Program-made: the position numbers and the translations under genes
The notes under the pieces: generated by a model
Told to the model about the DNA's origin: nothing
The model's input: the letters and a program-made list of their open reading frames with translations, nothing else
The model's database searches: none
Source: Clostridia bacterium
GTDB taxonomy: Bacteria; Bacillota; Clostridia; Oscillospirales; CAG-272
Length of the DNA stretch: 7,047 nt
NCBI GenBank assembly: GCA_017540285.1
Contig: JAFYBI010000347.1
Location: 1-7,047 of the forward strand
Reading direction: 5' to 3'
Shown here: piece by piece, positions 4,849 to 7,047 of the stretch
Layout of the letters: every line of letters begins with the position of its first letter
Numbering within the stretch: position 1 is the stretch's first letter

Positions 4849-5511
4849 ATGAATGAACGTATCATCACCGAACTGATCGAATCCTTCGGAAAGCTGTTCA
4901 TGGCAGGGCTCCGGATTTCGATCCCCCTGACCCTTGCATCCTTTTCGACGGGCCTTCTGATCGCCTTTCTCGTCGCGCTGGTGCAGATCGCAAAGATCCC
5001 GGTCCTGAAATTCCTGATGCGGGTCTACGTCTGGATCATCCGGTGTACCCCGATGATCGTGCAGCTCTTCATCGTCTATTTCGGCCTTCCCAGCATCGGC
5101 ATCAAGTTCTCCTCGTTCACGAGCGCATGGATCGTCATGTCGCTCAGCGTCGGCGCGTACTGCTCGGAAACGGTCCGGGCCGCGATCGAATCCGTCCCGG
5201 TCGGACAGCTCGAAGCGTGCTACTGCGACGGGCTGACGTTCTGGCAGGCCATGATCCACGTGATCGTCCCCCAGGCGCTGAGAACCGCCTTCCCGCCGCT
5301 GTCCAACTCGATCATCGGCCTTGTGAAGGACACGTCCCTCGCATACAGCGTGGCCCTGGTCGAGATCCTCGCGACGGCACAGCGCATCGCGTCGAGGACG
5401 TACGACTATTTCTGGCTGTATCTGGAAGCCGGGCTGGTTTACCTGATCTTCTGCTCCGTTCTGACCGTCGTCCAGCGGAAGGCAGAAGCGGCGCTCGAGA
5501 GGAGAAGATGA
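4849..5511 (+). CDS. Amino-acid ABC transporter permease (HisM/GlnP type)
   Basis: This inner-membrane permease of the polar amino-acid uptake family probably works as a homodimer, since only one permease gene is present. From the ATG at 4849 it has 220 residues, the usual size. Hydrophobic segments at about 17-47, 56-81, 92-108, 132-158 and 186-208 fit a five-helix protein. The family motif before the second segment reads R65-C-T-P-M-I-V-Q72; the common form has glycine where C66 stands. The EAA loop that docks on the ATPase is E122-A-C-Y-C-D-G128 followed by V140-P-Q-A-L-R. Neither this ATG nor the in-frame GTG at 4837, which would add four residues, has a good ribosome binding site, so the start is uncertain. 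It is second in the operon, and its stop overlaps the ribosome-site region of the ATPase gene. Confidence 0.92.
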   Translation: MNERIITELIESFGKLFMAGLRISIPLTLASFSTGLLIAFLVALVQIAKIPVLKFLMRVYVWIIRCTPMIVQLFIVYFGLPSIGIKFSSFTSAWIVMSLSVGAYCSETVRAAIESVPVGQLEACYCDGLTFWQAMIHVIVPQALRTAFPPLSNSIIGLVKDTSLAYSVALVEILATAQRIASRTYDYFWLYLEAGLVYLIFCSVLTVVQRKAEAALERRR

Positions 5512-5512
5512 G

Positions 5513-6277
5513 ATGTTCAGTCTTCAAAATGTCTCGAAGAAGTTCGGCGGAAACGTCGTTCTCAACAACGTCAGCCTCGACGTGAACCGGGGCGACGTCG
5601 TGGCGATCCTCGGGCCGAGCGGTTCCGGCAAAACGACGCTTCTCCGCTGCGCGGGATACCTCACCAAGGCGGACAGCGGGACGCTCGTCATCGGCGATGA
5701 GCAGTACGACATGAAGAAGATCTCCGCGAAGGATCTCCGGAATTACCGCCGGCGGGTCGGCTTCGTCTTTCAGACCTTCAATCTCTACGGAAACAAGACC
5801 GCGCTCGGCAACGTGACGCTCGGGCTCCGGGTCTCGCAGAAAATGCCGAAGGATGAGGCCGAGAAGATCGGCAGGAGCCTGCTCGAACGGGTCGGCCTCG
5901 CGGACCGGATGGACTACTACCCTTCGAAGCTATCCGGCGGACAGCAGCAGCGCGTGGCCATCGCCCGTGCGCTCGCGACGAATCCCGAGGTCGTCTTCTT
6001 CGACGAGCCGACGTCCGCTCTCGATCCGGAGCTCACCGGCGAAGTCCTGACGGTTATCAAGCAGCTTGCCGACGAAGGCAGGACCATGATCGTCGTGACG
6101 CATGAAATGGAGTTTGCCAAAAAGGTCGCGACGCGCGTCGTTTTCATGGAGGACGGTGAGATCGTCGAGGAGAACACGGCAAAAGAATTCTTCGAGCACC
6201 CGCAGAAGGAGCGGACGAAGGAGTTCATCACCAAATCCTCCACCTGGGCCGCGGTCGAGGGAAAGGCGGCGGAATGA
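5513..6277 (+). CDS. Amino-acid ABC transporter ATP-binding protein (HisP/GlnQ type)
   Basis: This cytoplasmic ATPase drives the amino-acid importer as a dimer on the permease EAA loops. The 254 residues carry all nucleotide-binding motifs intact: Walker A G34-P-S-G-S-G-K-T-T42, Q-loop Q87, signature L140-S-G-G-Q-Q-Q-R147, Walker B V160-V-F-F-D-E-P166 with E165 catalytic, D-loop S168-A-L-D171 and switch histidine H198. The segment F229-E-H-P that follows the last strand is typical of polar amino-acid ATPases, slightly shifted in number here. Length fits the family. The ATG at 5513 begins one base after the permease stop codon, and AGGAG (5500-5504) lies 8 bases upstream inside the permease gene, so translation is probably coupled. 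A strong terminator follows, ending the operon. Confidence 0.95.
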   Translation: MFSLQNVSKKFGGNVVLNNVSLDVNRGDVVAILGPSGSGKTTLLRCAGYLTKADSGTLVIGDEQYDMKKISAKDLRNYRRRVGFVFQTFNLYGNKTALGNVTLGLRVSQKMPKDEAEKIGRSLLERVGLADRMDYYPSKLSGGQQQRVAIARALATNPEVVFFDEPTSALDPELTGEVLTVIKQLADEGRTMIVVTHEMEFAKKVATRVVFMEDGEIVEENTAKEFFEHPQKERTKEFITKSSTWAAVEGKAAE

Positions 6278-6298
6278 CCGCCGGATAGTCCGAATGAC

Positions 6299-6330
6299 AA
6301 AGCCTGCCGTTTTTTGCGGCAGGCTTTTCT
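6299..6330. terminator. Strong intrinsic terminator between convergent genes
   Basis: An 11-bp perfect stem (6299-6309 with 6317-6327) with a 7-base T-rich loop is followed on the plus strand by TTTTCTCTT. It ends the amino-acid importer operon 21 bases past its last stop codon. The HU gene ends at 6332 on the other strand, so the same hairpin can end that transcript as well, although the T-tract in that direction is shorter. Confidence 0.9.
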
Positions 6331-6331
6331 C

Positions 6332-6646
6332 TTATATTCCGACTTTCTCGAGGAACGCTTTACCGGGCTTGAAAACCGGTCTCGGCTTTGCAGCGGTCTT
6401 CCGCGGTTCCCCGATGCGCGGACAGTCTTTCCGCGGCCGGCGGAGGTGGAGTTTGAATGTTCCGAATCCGGTGACGGTCACGGATCCCCCGGCGGCAACC
6501 GTGTCCTCGATCGCCGCAAGGAACGCGCCGAGCGCTGCAGCCGCCTGCTTTTTCGTCAGACCCGCTTCCCCGGCGATGTGGGCGATGAGTTCGGCCTTGT
6601 TCATTGTCTGACGAGAAATGGGGATGCCCGGTGAGGTCTGAAACAT
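6332..6646 (-). CDS. HU-family DNA-binding protein with N-terminal extension
   Basis: A small basic nucleoid-associated protein that binds and bends DNA as a dimer. Family features, numbered from the ATG at 6646, are M15-N-K-A-E-L-I, where HU proteins normally begin, the helical N-lobe to about 52, G60-F-G-T-F64, and the DNA-binding arm ending in P90-V-F-K-P-G-K96. At the arm tip, where HU has R-N-P, this protein reads D74-C-P76, keeping the intercalating proline position. The chosen start gives 104 residues and is supported by AGGAGG (6652-6657) 5 bases before it. The conventional HU start, ATG at 6604 (90 residues), has no recognisable ribosome site. The gene follows the isomerase stop codon by 16 bases and is probably cotranscribed with it. 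The family is clear, the start less so. Confidence 0.88.
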   Translation of the reverse strand: MFQTSPGIPISRQTMNKAELIAHIAGEAGLTKKQAAAALGAFLAAIEDTVAAGGSVTVTGFGTFKLHLRRPRKDCPRIGEPRKTAAKPRPVFKPGKAFLEKVGI

Positions 6647-6662
6647 GTAGGCCTCCTCTTCG

Positions 6663-7047
6663 TCAGGATTTCACGGCATCGCGTTGCCGCTCGAGATTCT
6701 TTACGTAGGCGATGGCCCGGACGTACTGCTCCATTGTGTTCAGGTGTTCGATGATCATCGGCATCTCGGGGTTGACCCGCTCGGCCTCGCGGATGTAGCA
6801 GCCGATGTCGAGACCGCCCGTGCCGCACTCCGTCTCCCGGATCGACACCGTCAGCCGCTGTTCGAGGACCGCGTCTTTCAGATGGCAGCTGCAGACACGA
6901 TCCCCGAGGATGGCAAACGTGTCGCGGATCAGCTGCCGGTTTCCAAAGAACGCACGGGGCGAGGAGAGCATGTTCACGATGTCGACGTGGACGCCGAAGG
7001 CCGGTCGGTCGATCTCCTCCAAGAGCTTCCGATACACTTCCGGGGAA
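6663..7047 (-). CDS. Sugar phosphate isomerase/epimerase-like TIM-barrel protein, C-terminal part
   Basis: This is the C-terminal 127 residues of a protein of the xylose-isomerase-like TIM-barrel family (AP endonuclease 2 fold), which includes inositol and keto-sugar epimerases. The reading frame stays open to the window edge, so the N-terminal half is outside and the internal GTG at 7037 is not a start. Visible barrel strands carry the expected metal-ligand positions: the aspartate in G-V-H-V-D-I-V-N-M, the histidine in C-S-C-H-L-K-D and the glutamate in P-M-I-I-E-H-L. These match the divalent-metal sites of epimerases in this family. The HU gene follows after 16 bases. The sugar substrate cannot be inferred from this part. 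Confidence 0.85.
   Translation of the reverse strand, partial: SPEVYRKLLEEIDRPAFGVHVDIVNMLSSPRAFFGNRQLIRDTFAILGDRVCSCHLKDAVLEQRLTVSIRETECGTGGLDIGCYIREAERVNPEMPMIIEHLNTMEQYVRAIAYVKNLERQRDAVKS

Noticed and set aside
1..7047. Mobile element, CRISPR array, toxin-antitoxin or phage defence system
   Set aside because: No direct-repeat arrays, transposase, integrase or paired small toxin-antitoxin genes were seen; every long frame is accounted for by the genes listed or their shadows.

Overview
This is an ordinary stretch of bacterial chromosome: two partial genes at the edges, seven complete genes, and well-formed regulatory DNA between them. Coding DNA is GC-rich (by eye, not computed) and the intergenic promoters are AT-rich. 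Consensus sigma-70-type promoters, strong AGGAGG-type ribosome binding sites, lipobox-anchored solute-binding lipoproteins and U-tract intrinsic terminators point to a Gram-positive, probably Bacillota/Clostridia-like organism. No rRNA, tRNA, CRISPR array, insertion sequence or phage gene was seen.

Region 1 (1-2303, all minus strand) reads, in transcription order, thymidine kinase (tdk), a BMP/PnrA-family lipoprotein, then the N-terminal part of the ATPase of the same importer (cut by the window edge). BMP-family importers take up nucleosides in characterised cases and Tdk phosphorylates thymidine, so together they look like a nucleoside uptake and salvage locus. The lipoprotein gene has its own promoter with a perfect palindrome over the -10 and start site. 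A terminator-like hairpin separates it from the ATPase gene, a usual way to make more binding protein than ATPase.

Region 2 (2301-3688, minus strand) is a two-gene unit: an unrecognised 216-residue protein followed by a VOC/glyoxalase-fold protein. It ends in a long near-palindromic terminator whose distal arm overlaps the -35 box of tdk.

Region 3 (3592-6327, plus strand) is divergent from region 2. A consensus promoter and a structured leader precede a three-gene polar amino-acid (HisJ/HisM/HisP-type) ABC importer: lipoprotein, permease, ATPase. Another hairpin lies between the lipoprotein and permease genes, and a strong terminator ends the operon.

Region 4 (6332-7047, minus strand, convergent) holds the C-terminal part of a xylose-isomerase-like TIM-barrel sugar phosphate isomerase/epimerase, followed 16 bases later by an HU-family DNA-binding protein. 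The HU ribosome binding site implies an unusual 14-residue N-terminal extension.

I do not see a wholly new system. The points most worth a second look are the bmp promoter palindromes, the unrecognised 216-residue protein and its VOC partner, the extended HU protein, and the amino-acid binding protein that appears to lack the usual acidic ligand-clamp residue.
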